The notes: a model not told the origin generated them from the sequence alone. A DNA stretch of 21,666 bases from Candidatus Roizmanbacteria bacterium (GCA_026395475.1 JAPLYQ010000061.1:1-21666), one strand, 5' to 3'; shown: positions 14,142 through 21,104, counted from the stretch's first letter. Made by a program: numbers and translations.

Positions 14142-14738
14142 TTACATGCTTAAATGTTGAAACGATTCTTCTACAACTTCCCAATTCATATTTTCAAAGA
14201 AAACATCTATATACTGCCCACGATTTACACCGTAATCAGCAAAATATGCGTGCTCATAGGTGTCAAGCGCTACCAGAGGAGTTGCCTCCCAAAATGAATA
14301 GGTGTTTTGTGAATCACCAATATGATTCATGAGTTTTTTCTCACGACTATTCCATATAGTCCATACCCACCCGCGTGCACTTATCGCAGATGCCTTCATA
14401 TCTTTTTTATATGTTTCGAAAGATCCAAAATCTTTCTCAATCTGATGTAACAACTTACTACTCGCCGTCCCCCCATTTCCTCCTAAATGTGTAAAGTAAA
14501 TTTCATGATTTACAACGCCACCCCATGCAAAACTCAGTTCTGTTTTGAGTGATCTGATAGTAGAAAATACTTGATTTGCTTTTGTGTAATCATCATCAGT
14601 CAAAGCCTTAAGTCTATCTGTAATTTCATTGTATTTTGCAACATATCCTGCGTACAGTTTAAGATGGTCTTCAACTGTTTTTTTAGATATCCCCTTCATG
14701 GAGAAAATTGTTTCAGAAAATTGTTTTGCTTGTATCAT
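14142..14738 (-). CDS. sod: superoxide dismutase, Fe/Mn family
   Basis: Converts superoxide to oxygen and hydrogen peroxide. 198 residues, normal for the family. The four metal ligands can be placed: H25 in 'VEDHLKLYAGYVAKYNE', H78 in 'AWGGVVNHEIYFTHLGG', and D159 plus H163 in 'LDTYEHAYFADYG', where the common D-x-W-E-H has Tyr for Trp. 'ASAISARGWVWTIWN' (116-130) is the usual second-sphere segment. Metal preference (Fe or Mn) cannot be told safely by eye. It has its own near-consensus promoter and a long palindrome at the transcription start, so it is likely under metal- or oxidant-responsive repression (inference). Presence of SOD indicates exposure to oxygen even if the host metabolism is fermentative. 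Confidence 0.93.
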   Translation of the reverse strand: MIQAKQFSETIFSMKGISKKTVEDHLKLYAGYVAKYNEITDRLKALTDDDYTKANQVFSTIRSLKTELSFAWGGVVNHEIYFTHLGGNGGTASSKLLHQIEKDFGSFETYKKDMKASAISARGWVWTIWNSREKKLMNHIGDSQNTYSFWEATPLVALDTYEHAYFADYGVNRGQYIDVFFENMNWEVVEESFQHLSM

Positions 14739-14742
14739 AGTA

Positions 14743-14763
14743 CTATTACTAAATTAGTAATAG
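14743..14763. promoter_or_regulatory. palindromic operator candidate at the sod transcription start
   Basis: A perfect inverted repeat: CTATTACTAA, a single A, then TTAGTAATAG (10-1-10). Its inner 7-1-7 part (TTACTAA-A-TTAGTAA) has the geometry of Fur/PerR-family boxes. It covers the predicted +1 (14761) and most of the leader of sod. Binding would block transcription. The regulator is not in the window. Confidence 0.6.
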
Positions 14764-14767
14764 ATAC

Positions 14768-14796
14768 ATTATCACAGAATATTTGAAATATGTCAA
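14768..14796 (-). promoter_or_regulatory. promoter of sod
   Basis: Minus strand: perfect TTGACA (-35, 14791-14796), a 17-base spacer ending in the extended element TGT, and GATAAT (-10, 14768-14773). Predicted +1 about 14761, giving a 23-nt leader. Confidence 0.8.
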
Positions 14797-14812
14797 TAAC
14801 CTAATGAAACAC

Positions 14813-15310
14813 TTACTTATTGATATTTTTGACTCCGTCAATATAGGAGGGGAGTTTATTCCCGAATTGGCTCAAGGCATTGCCAAAGAAGTGCATTGCA
14901 GATCTGAATTTATCAACTTGTGCAAAATTATATATGTCAAGTGAGCCAATGGCCATATTTACTAGTCCAATTCCTGCCGCAGCAGTTGCAGACAAAGCAA
15001 AAGGGATAATCTTTCCAGATTCCTGATTATGAGAAACAAGATCTGTCACTAGACGTACAGCACTTGGGAATGCGTAGCCAAACATGGCCGCATACTCGAC
15101 AGCCTCAGCAGATTCAACGCCAGCAAGTTTAAGAGCTCCAGTTGTCGCTAAAGCAAATGTAGCTGAAGAAAACAAATTAACAGGTATTCGCACTGGGTCA
15201 TTTTTAATATCTCCAACAGCATATGCTGTTTCAAGTAATATATTAGCGGGAAGAGCAACAGTGATGGGGTCGCTGTGACATAAATTTAAAAAAGCTGCGG
15301 TTAATTCCAT
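14813..15310 (-). CDS. hypothetical membrane protein, 165 aa
   Basis: Not recognised. It is rich in Ala, Gly, Ser and Val, with three to four hydrophobic stretches: 'DPITVALPANILLETAYAVG' (weak), 'NLFSSATFALATTGALKLAG', 'YAAMFGYAFPSAVRLVTDLV' and 'IIPFALSATAAAGIGLVNMA'. No catalytic motif or cysteine cluster is visible. It is a monocistronic gene between sod and trmD with its own good promoter and an inverted repeat over the predicted transcription start, so it may be a regulated gene. The codon use and AT content look like those of the neighbours. Confidence 0.65.
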   Translation of the reverse strand: MELTAAFLNLCHSDPITVALPANILLETAYAVGDIKNDPVRIPVNLFSSATFALATTGALKLAGVESAEAVEYAAMFGYAFPSAVRLVTDLVSHNQESGKIIPFALSATAAAGIGLVNMAIGSLDIYNFAQVDKFRSAMHFFGNALSQFGNKLPSYIDGVKNINK

Positions 15311-15329
15311 AGAAACACACGGTAATAAA

Positions 15330-15348
15330 ATACATATCTAATATGTAT
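15330..15348. promoter_or_regulatory. inverted repeat over the transcription start of the 165-aa gene
   Basis: ATACATAT, three bases CTA, ATATGTAT: a perfect 8-3-8 inverted repeat. The predicted +1 (about 15344) lies inside it. It may be an operator or a small 5' hairpin in the mRNA. Confidence 0.45.
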
Positions 15349-15350
15349 AT

Positions 15351-15379
15351 ATTATACTATAGGATTTCTATTTATTCAA
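15351..15379 (-). promoter_or_regulatory. promoter of the 165-aa membrane protein gene
   Basis: Minus strand: TTGAAT (-35, 15374-15379), 17-base spacer, perfect TATAAT (-10, 15351-15356). The -35 overlaps the last codons and stop of trmD. Predicted leader about 34 nt. Confidence 0.75.
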
Positions 15380-16124
15380 GGAGATCTGGGCGTCGCAGCA
15401 ATGTAAGTTCAAATGCCTTTGTCAATTGCCATGCTTTGATTTTTTTTGGGTCACCTGAAAGCAGAATATCAGGTACTTTTTTACCATCAAATTCTTCTGG
15501 TCTCGTATATTGTGGATACTCAAACAATTGAATTTCATCAATTCCTTTTTGTTTAAGAAGTGAAAGGGTGGAATTATCTCCAATGATTTTTTGTAAAGCT
15601 TCAACTTTGCAGGTAAAAAAACTTTCCTCAGTAGTTGCGTTTTCTTTTTTTAACACACCGGGAAGCAGACGAACAACCGCATCGCAAATCGTTGCTGCGG
15701 TAAGTTCACCACCTGTCATTATAAAGTCACCAAGAGACACCTCTTCATCAATATAGTCGGAAAATCTTTCGTCAAATCCTTCATAGTGTCCTGCATAGAT
15801 AATAAGCTCATTCAATTTCGAATATTCTTGTGCTTTTTTTTGATTAAAAACAGATCCTTTTGCAGAGGTAAGAATAATATGAGGTTTTGGATTACTAGTT
15901 ACAATTGAGTCTAGCGATTTCTTAAGGACATCAACACAGAGCACCATTCCCGCTCCGCCTCCATAAGGTCGTTCATCAACAGTACCATAAGAATCGCGTG
16001 CAAAGTCACGTAAATGAACGAGGTTAATCTCAACTAATCCCTTTGTTTGAGCCCGTTTAATAATAGAGTCTTGAATAAACCCTTCTATCATTTTTGGGAA
16101 AAGTGTGACGATTGTAATTTTCAT
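15372..16124 (-). CDS. trmD: tRNA (guanine-N1-)-methyltransferase TrmD
   Basis: Methylates G37 of tRNAs with SAM to prevent +1 frameshifting. 250 residues. The SPOUT trefoil-knot part is clear: 'DERPYGGGAGMVL' (50-62), 'IIYAGHYEGFDERF' (108-121), 'SLGDFIMTGGELTA' (130-143) and 'VVRLLPGVL' (150-158). The C-terminal 'FEYPQYTRPEEFDGKKVPDI' (201-220) and 'LLSGDPKKIKAWQ' are also typical. Between 'EESF' and 'FEYPQYTRP' there are about 30 residues instead of the usual ~5-6, and the residue aligned with the catalytic Asp (D169 of Haemophilus TrmD, in 'EEDSF') appears to be Glu167. The start overlaps the EamA-like gene stop by 4 nt, so the two are co-expressed. Confidence 0.95.
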   Translation of the reverse strand: MKITIVTLFPKMIEGFIQDSIIKRAQTKGLVEINLVHLRDFARDSYGTVDERPYGGGAGMVLCVDVLKKSLDSIVTSNPKPHIILTSAKGSVFNQKKAQEYSKLNELIIYAGHYEGFDERFSDYIDEEVSLGDFIMTGGELTAATICDAVVRLLPGVLKKENATTEESFFTCKVEALQKIIGDNSTLSLLKQKGIDEIQLFEYPQYTRPEEFDGKKVPDILLSGDPKKIKAWQLTKAFELTLLRRPDLLE

Positions 16125-16528
16125 GGAAGTGAAACAACTATAAATCCAGAAGCGACCAAAATACTTCCAAGGATAAGTTTAAGTGAAATGGTTTCTTTTA
16201 AAATAAACACACTAAAAAATGAAGTGAAAATAGGAATAGTGAGGCTAACAAGAGATGCTGCTATAGCACTTTTTGTTTCTTGAATTCCTTTTACATAGCA
16301 AATTTGAGGAATTACATACACAAAAACACCCATAATGATGAAAAGGACAATATCACGAGATGATATTTTTTCCTTCACCATAACAAGAGTAGGAATATAA
16401 AAAAGAGCTCCAAAGAATGATGCAAATGCTGCAACAAGTACTGGGCTTCTATTGCTAAAAAATTTCTTCGTGAAGATAATTTCTCCTGCCCACAAAATAT
16501 CAGCTATAATGACATAGACTATTCCCAT
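16121..16528 (-). CDS. EamA-family transporter, single-domain
   Basis: 135 residues with five hydrophobic helices: 'MGIVYVIIADILWAGEIIFT', 'VAAFASFFGALFYIPTLVMV', 'IVLFIIMGVFVYVIPQICYV', 'IAASLVSLTIPIFTSFFSVF' and 'KLILGSILVASGFIVVSLP'. The 'SAIAASLVSLTIPIFTSFFSVFILKE' type of segment and 'LGSILVASGFIVV' near the end are typical of EamA/DMT carriers. Normal DMT proteins have two such domains in ~290 residues; this one has a single domain, so it may act as a dimer. Both ends look intact, so it is not an obvious truncation. Substrate is unknown. First gene of the EamA-trmD unit. Confidence 0.82.
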   Translation of the reverse strand: MGIVYVIIADILWAGEIIFTKKFFSNRSPVLVAAFASFFGALFYIPTLVMVKEKISSRDIVLFIIMGVFVYVIPQICYVKGIQETKSAIAASLVSLTIPIFTSFFSVFILKETISLKLILGSILVASGFIVVSLP

Positions 16529-16536
16529 AAGCTCTT

Positions 16537-16542
16537 ATTATA
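16537..16542 (-). promoter_or_regulatory. extended -10 promoter of the EamA-trmD unit
   Basis: Minus strand TATAAT preceded by TGA (extended element), no clear -35. Predicted +1 near 16530, two bases before the ATG at 16528. Confidence 0.6.
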
Positions 16543-16552
16543 TCAAGCATAT

Positions 16553-16768
16553 ATGAAAAAATTTGTCCTCAAACTGATACGAGACTACCAGTCTGTTTCA
16601 TTCTTTCAAAAATACATGGGGGTTTCATGTCGTTTTTTTCCTACTTGTTCTGACTATACATATCAGGCAGTGGAAAAATATGGTGTAGGGAAGGGGATAA
16701 TTCTTGGACTCAAACGCTTTCTTCGTTGTAATCCATGGAACAAAGGTGGGATAGATAAACTTCAATAA
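16553..16768 (+). CDS. yidD: membrane protein insertion efficiency factor YidD
   Basis: 71 residues, the standard length. 'CRFFPTCSDYTYQAVEKYG' (26-44) and 'LRCNPWNKGGIDKL' (57-70) are diagnostic, with the conserved Cys26, Cys32 and Cys59. The N-terminal 'KFVLKLIRDYQ' amphipathic helix is thought to attach the protein to the inner face of the membrane, where YidD helps YidC insert proteins. Here it is not next to rpmH/rnpA/yidC, the usual neighbours, but stands before dprA with 23 bases between. Confidence 0.93.
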   Translation: MKKFVLKLIRDYQSVSFFQKYMGVSCRFFPTCSDYTYQAVEKYGVGKGIILGLKRFLRCNPWNKGGIDKLQ

Positions 16769-16791
16769 AAAACGAAACAAAATAATGTATA

Positions 16792-17895
16792 GTGAAAATT
16801 GTGGATGATAACCAGAAAGCCTGTTTTGGTTTCTCTCTTTGTAATGGGGTAGGTCCCATGACATTTATTAAGTTGGTTGCACAATTTAAATCTCCTCATC
16901 GTGCATTTTATGCACCAGCTGAACAACTTTACCCATTTTTTTTCCGAGAACATCAATTTAATGCATTCATTTCATTTCGTTCTCACTATTCATATGAAAA
17001 AGAAATAAAAAAAATAACATCTCAAAATATATGGATAATGACACAATACCATTCAGATTATCCAAAGTTACTCAAAAATATCAGTGATCCTCCTATTTGT
17101 ATTTTTGGAAAGGGAGACAGAAATAGTATAGATTTTACAAACGATGTCTGTGTTGGAGTTGTTGGCACTCGCAAACCAACTCCATATGGTTCATATATAG
17201 CTCAAGAGCTTGGTACATCTTTTGCATCAGTTGGACTTGTTATTGTCTCAGGGATGGCAACTGGCATTGATACTATTTCTCATGAAGCGGCAATTGAAAA
17301 ACACGGAAGAACAATTGCAGTTCTTGGAACGAGTATTGATACGATATATCCCTATACAAACAAAGAACTTCATGACAAAATACTCAAAGATTATGGAATT
17401 GTAATCTCTGAATATCCTCCTGGATATTTAGTGCATCGAGGAATGTTTGTGATGCGTAATCGTATCATTGTAGGTCTGTCAAAAGCAATTGTCGTAGTTG
17501 AAGGTGGAGAACACTCCGGATCACTTACCACTGCCCGCTTTGCGGCTGAAAATGGAAGAGATGTATATGCGGTGCCTGGACTAATAACATCAGAGATGTC
17601 TATCGGTCCTCATATTCTCATCCGAGAAGGGGCTCATGTTCTCACAAGCTCTAAAGAATTACTTCAAGATTTTGGATTAGATTATGGATCAGAAAGAATA
17701 GCGACAAAACTTATTGATTTAACTGGTGAAGAAAAGATAATTTACGATTTGTTATCAGTAAAAAAATATCATGCGGACGAAGTTGCCAAAAAAATATCAT
17801 TAAGTATTTCCGAAACATTACCCATTCTTTCGCTACTTGAGGTACGTGGAATAATTGAGAAGGATTTGGATGGAAGATTTATTGTACAGGTATAA
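16792..17895 (+). CDS. dprA: DNA processing protein DprA
   Basis: Binds incoming single-stranded DNA and loads RecA during natural transformation. About 367 residues. The Rossmann-like core shows 'VCVGVVGTRKPTPYG' then 'VSGMATGIDTISHEAA', 'AVLGTSIDTIYPYTNKEL', 'FVMRNRIIVGLSKAIVVVEG' and 'HSGSLTTARFAAENGRDVYA'. A C-terminal winged-helix (DML1-like) domain follows: 'TGEEKIIYDLLSVKKYHADE' and 'LPILSLLEVRGIIEKDL'. The N-terminal ~60 residues are the helical SAM-like part ('LCNGVGPMTFIKLVAQF'). The start is a GTG: 16792 gives the listed end; a second GTG at 16801 fits a leaderless start behind a TATAGT box at 16788-16793. With the pilin-like pair it suggests DNA uptake ability (inference). It overlaps the convergent rpiB end by 17 bases. 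Confidence 0.93.
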   Translation: MKIVDDNQKACFGFSLCNGVGPMTFIKLVAQFKSPHRAFYAPAEQLYPFFFREHQFNAFISFRSHYSYEKEIKKITSQNIWIMTQYHSDYPKLLKNISDPPICIFGKGDRNSIDFTNDVCVGVVGTRKPTPYGSYIAQELGTSFASVGLVIVSGMATGIDTISHEAAIEKHGRTIAVLGTSIDTIYPYTNKELHDKILKDYGIVISEYPPGYLVHRGMFVMRNRIIVGLSKAIVVVEGGEHSGSLTTARFAAENGRDVYAVPGLITSEMSIGPHILIREGAHVLTSSKELLQDFGLDYGSERIATKLIDLTGEEKIIYDLLSVKKYHADEVAKKISLSISETLPILSLLEVRGIIEKDLDGRFIVQV

Positions 17896-18328
17896 CGTCA
17901 AGTTTATTTACTCTTCTGAGATATTTATCTCCCTCTTTTGGATGAGATGAGAGAAAAATATCTACATATTTTTTTGCTGTTTCAAAATCAGTATAGTCTG
18001 ATGCGATAGCAAGTATATTGGTGTGGTCATTTTCTCTGCCATGTTGAACTTGATCATTATTTAAAGCAACTCCACATCGAATTTGTTTAAATCGATTAAC
18101 CGCCATACTTACTCCAATTGCAGAACCACAAATAACAATCCCAAGATTTTCATGAGGATTTTGTTGAACAGCTTGAGCGACTTTTTGAGCGAAGTCTGGG
18201 TAGTCATCTAAAGGATCGAGACGGTAGTTGCCAAAATCTTCGATACGAATATCCTTCTCTTGTAAATATTCTACAAGTTTATTTTTTAAATCGAATCCAC
18301 GATGGTCTGTAGCAATAAAGACCGGCAT
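17879..18328 (-). CDS. rpiB: ribose 5-phosphate isomerase B (RpiB/LacA/LacB family)
   Basis: Interconverts ribose 5-phosphate and ribulose 5-phosphate, linking nucleotide synthesis to sugar phosphates. 149 residues, normal for the family. 'FIATDHRGFDLKNKL' (4-18) is the substrate-binding start with Asp8 and His9; 'GIVICGSAIGVSMAVNRF' (63-80) carries Cys67, the base that moves the proton. 'ENDHTNILAIASDY' (99-112) contains His102. The usual 'CGTGIG' is 'CGSAIG'. The family also holds galactose-6-phosphate isomerase subunits and epimerase-like members, but a stand-alone single copy favours RpiB. Monocistronic, with an extended -10 promoter and apparently no leader. Confidence 0.9.
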   Translation of the reverse strand: MPVFIATDHRGFDLKNKLVEYLQEKDIRIEDFGNYRLDPLDDYPDFAQKVAQAVQQNPHENLGIVICGSAIGVSMAVNRFKQIRCGVALNNDQVQHGRENDHTNILAIASDYTDFETAKKYVDIFLSSHPKEGDKYLRRVNKLDVIPVQ

Positions 18329-18334
18329 AAGATT

Positions 18335-18340
18335 AGTATA
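18335..18340 (-). promoter_or_regulatory. extended -10 promoter of rpiB, predicted leaderless
   Basis: Minus strand TATACT with TGA directly before it (extended -10), then AATCTT and the ATG at 18328. Standard spacing places +1 on the A of the ATG. It sits just behind the HU terminator. Confidence 0.62.
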
Positions 18341-18348
18341 TCACACTA

Positions 18349-18377
18349 CTAAAAAACCCTCTGTTACCAGAGGGTTT
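18349..18377 (-). terminator. intrinsic terminator of the HU gene
   Basis: Minus strand stem AAACCCTCTG, loop GTAA, CAGAGGGTTT (10 bp perfect), directly extended into a run of six T. It lies 17 bases after the HU stop. Confidence 0.9.
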
Positions 18378-18394
18378 ATCAGTGTGAATATCAA

Positions 18395-18667
18395 TTACTT
18401 CACAATTCTCTTCAGGCTTTTACCAGCTGTAAAACCTGGAGTTTTTGTTGCTGGAATTTGAATTTCAGCACCAGTCTGTGGATTGCGGCCTTTTCGGGCT
18501 GCTCTCTTTCGGACCATAAATGTGCCAAATCCTGTTACAACGACTTTTTCACCGCGCTTCATAGCGTCTGTGATGGAGCCGAAGACTGCGTTCACGGCAT
18601 CTTTAGATGCTTTTGCAGTAAGACCTGCTTTTTTTGTTACTTGTGCGATAAGATCTGCTTTTGTCAT
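18395..18667 (-). CDS. hup: HU family DNA-binding protein
   Basis: Nucleoid-associated protein that bends DNA as a dimer. 90 residues, the standard length. It starts 'MTKADLIAQVTKKAGLTAKA' and has the signature 'GFGTFMVRKRAARKGRNPQT' (46-65) plus 'EIQIPATKTPGFTAGKSLKR' (68-87), the DNA-embracing arm with its Pro and the closing helix. Alone on its transcript: it has a promoter with perfect TTGACA, a ~43-nt leader with a clear Shine-Dalgarno site, and a strong terminator. This careful design fits high expression. Whether it is HU or the related IHF cannot be told, but the single-gene form favours HU. Confidence 0.96.
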   Translation of the reverse strand: MTKADLIAQVTKKAGLTAKASKDAVNAVFGSITDAMKRGEKVVVTGFGTFMVRKRAARKGRNPQTGAEIQIPATKTPGFTAGKSLKRIVK

Positions 18668-18673
18668 ATATAT

Positions 18674-18679
18674 TCACCT
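18674..18679 (-). promoter_or_regulatory. Shine-Dalgarno site of the HU gene
   Basis: AGGTGA lies six bases before the ATG at 18667 (minus strand). It is the clearest such site in the window, where most genes have none. Confidence 0.7.
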
Positions 18680-18716
18680 GCCTTTTGTGTGACTTAACTT
18701 ATGATTAAGTAGAGAT

Positions 18717-18745
18717 AGCTTACCCATTTTTGCGCGTCCTGTCAA
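18717..18745 (-). promoter_or_regulatory. promoter of the HU gene
   Basis: Minus strand: perfect TTGACA (-35, 18740-18745), 17-base spacer, TAAGCT as a weak -10 (18717-18722). Predicted +1 about 18710. The poor -10 keeps the confidence moderate. Confidence 0.5.
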
Positions 18746-18816
18746 TCTACACTTAAAATATCTTATTGTAACAATCTATATCAAATTTGGGGCATTGGGA
18801 CAATGAGAAAATGACC

Positions 18817-18852
18817 AAAAAAAATAGGGACAGAATTTTATTTCTGTCCCTA
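18817..18852 (-). terminator. intrinsic terminator of the RNase Y gene
   Basis: Minus strand stem TAGGGACAGAA, six-base loop, TTCTGTCCCTA (11 bp), followed by eight T. It begins 15 bases after the stop codon of the RNase Y gene. Confidence 0.92.
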
Positions 18853-18866
18853 AGATTTATTTCTTG

Positions 18867-20321
18867 TTAGATTTTAGTTGTCGATTCTGTTCGATATTCT
18901 CGGATGATTGTTGTTTTAATCTGTCCTGGGAATACATCAAACTTTTCCTCAAGTTCTTGTTTAATTTTTGCTGCTAAAATCACAGTTTCTTCATCTGTCA
19001 TTTCATCTGGTCTTACTATTACACGGAGCTCTCTACCAGCTTGAAGTGCAAATGCTTCTTTCACACCTTTTTTTGTTTTAGCAACATCTTCAATTGTCTT
19101 AATTCGTTTTAAATATTCTTCAAAATCTTCATGTCTCGCTCCTGGTCTTCCGCCAGATACCGCATCAGAAATATAAACGATAACTGCTTCCAGACTATTC
19201 ATTGGAACGTCCTCATGATGGGATGCAACAGTGTCAATAACTTTTTGTGGGAATCGATATTTCTTTAAAAGTTCAACTCCTAAATCAATATGTGATCCTT
19301 CTTTGTCATTTATAACTTTTCCAATATCATGGAATAAACATCCAAGCTTCACGACATTCACATCTGCTTTTAACTCATGAGCAAGTGCAATTCCAATTCG
19401 TGTTTCTTCTAGAGTATGGACAATCATATTTTGTCCATAAGAGAAGCGATATTTAAATCGACCAAGTAACTTAATAAGTTCAACTGGTAAATTAAATACA
19501 CCAACCTTATGGGCAAGTTCTTCACCAGCCTTAAAGATAGTTTTTTCAACCTCTTCTTTTGTTTTTGCAACGATTTCTTCAATTCTTGGTGGTTGGATTC
19601 GGCCATCTTTGATTAATTTTTCAAGTGCAGTACGTGCAATTTCGCGTCGTATTGCATCGAATGATGAAATTTTAATAACACCTTCTTCTTCAAGATCTAC
19701 ATCAACTCCTGTTGCCACCTCAAATGCACGAATGTTTCGTCCTTCTTTTCCAATAATTCTTCCTTTAAATTCATCACTTGGAAGATGTACAACAGAAAGA
19801 GTGTATTCTGCTGTAACATCGGTTGCTCCATAGCGCATTGCATCTACGAGAAGGTGTTTTGCTTTTTCATCAACTGTTCGTTTTACATCTTCTTCAGCTT
19901 GCGTAATACGTCGAGCGACATCTGCTTTTAATTTTTCTTCCCATCCCTGAAGGAGAAGTTGTTTTGCTTGATCTTTAGTCATTTGAGCGATAGCCTCAAG
20001 TTTTTGAAGAATTTGATCTCTTTTCTCTTCAACACTTTTTTTTGAGTCAGCAAGAGACTGTCTCTCTTTCTCAATGGAAGCTTTTTCAGTTGCAAGAACT
20101 TTTTCTTTCTCGTCAATCTGCTGTTTTTCCGTCGCTATTCGTTTTTCAACTTCAAGAGACTCAGCAAGATTTTTTTGAGCCTGTCGTTCAGCATCGGTTT
20201 TAATACGCAATGCCTCCTCGTTAGCTTTGAGGATAATTTCTTTTGCTTCGTGTTGAAGCTGGATTTCTTGTTCCTGGACTTGTTTACCGAAGAACAATCG
20301 TTTAAAAAATGAACCGAACAT
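18867..20321 (-). CDS. rny: ribonuclease Y without the N-terminal transmembrane helix
   Basis: Endoribonuclease that starts mRNA decay. 484 residues. A long coiled coil rich in Glu/Lys/Gln (about 14-150) is followed by a KH domain (about 170-235; 'EFKGRIIGKEGRNIRAFE' at 184-201) and an HD domain (about 298-395) with 'VHTLEE' (301), 'FHDIGK' (330-335; His331, Asp332), 'SHHEDVP' (367-373) and Asp386 in 'YISDAVSGGRPGARHEDF'. Usual RNase Y (~520 residues) begins with a membrane helix; here the start is 'MFGSFFKRLFFGKQVQEQE', at most a short amphipathic anchor. An in-frame TAA lies 14 codons upstream with no start codon between, so no longer form exists. A plausible promoter precedes it and a strong terminator follows. 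Confidence 0.94.
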   Translation of the reverse strand: MFGSFFKRLFFGKQVQEQEIQLQHEAKEIILKANEEALRIKTDAERQAQKNLAESLEVEKRIATEKQQIDEKEKVLATEKASIEKERQSLADSKKSVEEKRDQILQKLEAIAQMTKDQAKQLLLQGWEEKLKADVARRITQAEEDVKRTVDEKAKHLLVDAMRYGATDVTAEYTLSVVHLPSDEFKGRIIGKEGRNIRAFEVATGVDVDLEEEGVIKISSFDAIRREIARTALEKLIKDGRIQPPRIEEIVAKTKEEVEKTIFKAGEELAHKVGVFNLPVELIKLLGRFKYRFSYGQNMIVHTLEETRIGIALAHELKADVNVVKLGCLFHDIGKVINDKEGSHIDLGVELLKKYRFPQKVIDTVASHHEDVPMNSLEAVIVYISDAVSGGRPGARHEDFEEYLKRIKTIEDVAKTKKGVKEAFALQAGRELRVIVRPDEMTDEETVILAAKIKQELEEKFDVFPGQIKTTIIREYRTESTTKI

Positions 20322-20359
20322 AGTCTTTTTGTTTAGATCAGTTGTCGGGAGAGTTAGGT

Positions 20360-20388
20360 ATTATTTTATGCATCATTCTTGTGGACAA
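20360..20388 (-). promoter_or_regulatory. possible promoter of the RNase Y gene
   Basis: Minus strand: TTGTCC (-35, 20383-20388), 17-base spacer, AATAAT (-10, 20360-20365), predicted leader about 32 nt. The 236-base gap around it also has a hairpin (TAATTGGT / ACCAATTA, 20425-20452) without a T run; otherwise nothing was seen. Confidence 0.4.
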
Positions 20389-20557
20389 ATTGCGATAAAA
20401 ATTGAATCATGGTGATTTGAACAATAATTGGTACCTCTCCGCCAACCAATTAATAATATTGTCATATTGTACTCTTTTTATTCTCTATCTTCAAATGCTC
20501 CTTAGTAAAACCCTCTAAACGTCATTTTGAGAAGAAAAAGGATAATAGGAAGATTTT

Positions 20558-21091
20558 TTAAGCAAAGACAAAGCCATTTCCGTGATAGTTCTTAATTTCG
20601 TTTCTCAGAAGATTCATTCTATATTCATCCTCTTTGGAGTAATATTTTTTTCCCTCAACATTGATATTTGATTCATAATTTAACCCATCAACAATCTTTT
20701 CAACAAGATAGGAATCTTTGGATTTTTCTGTAATAACCGATAGACTCTTTCCTTCTGACGTAGTTGCCTGAGCTGTTGTAACTTCTCTCCAGTTTTCATC
20801 TCCGATAAACTCCCATTTTTTTATTTTTTCTAAATCTTCTTCCTCAATCAACCAAATTCGTCCCTCTACAAAACCATTTCCCTTGCGGATAGTATAAGCT
20901 TGAAAACTATCTCCCCAGACTTTTTTTAAAATGTGTTGAGCAGAGGTGGGAATTTGCTTTAAGGTTTGTACGGCGAGACTGTAATTTCCAAGTACTGCTC
21001 CTTGCCCACCTTCTGGATATTTTCCCAGTATTTCTTTTAAGCGATGAGGATCTTTATTCGCTCCATATCCAAAAAAAAGTATTTTTCCCAT
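20558..21091 (-). CDS. gamma-glutamylcyclotransferase-like (GGCT/AIG2 fold) protein
   Basis: 177 residues. The N-terminal 'ILFFGYGANKDPHRLKEILG' (4-23) is the glycine loop of the GGCT fold ('FxYGxN'). 'GFVEGRIWLIEEEDLEKIKK' (73-92) gives the next strand and helix, 'WEFIGDENWREVT' holds the region where the catalytic Glu is expected (Glu94), and 'YYSKEDEYRMNLLRNEIKNY' forms the C-terminal helix. Family members cyclise gamma-glutamyl amines or peptides, but many bacterial ones have unknown substrates, so only the fold is asserted. Single gene with its own promoter, between recX and the RNase Y gene. Confidence 0.78.
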   Translation of the reverse strand: MGKILFFGYGANKDPHRLKEILGKYPEGGQGAVLGNYSLAVQTLKQIPTSAQHILKKVWGDSFQAYTIRKGNGFVEGRIWLIEEEDLEKIKKWEFIGDENWREVTTAQATTSEGKSLSVITEKSKDSYLVEKIVDGLNYESNINVEGKKYYSKEDEYRMNLLRNEIKNYHGNGFVFA

Positions 21092-21104
21092 AGATTAATA
21101 CTAA

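Noticed and set aside
13526..14332. Long open frame of 268 codons on the plus strand
   Set aside because: It lies antisense to the ABC ATPase gene and the end of sod, has no family resemblance, and its length follows from the codon use of the real gene on the other strand.
20425..20452. Hairpin TAATTGGT / ACCAATTA with a 12-base loop before the RNase Y promoter
   Set aside because: No T run on either strand and upstream of the promoter, so neither a terminator nor a leader element; chance occurrence in AT-rich DNA is possible.
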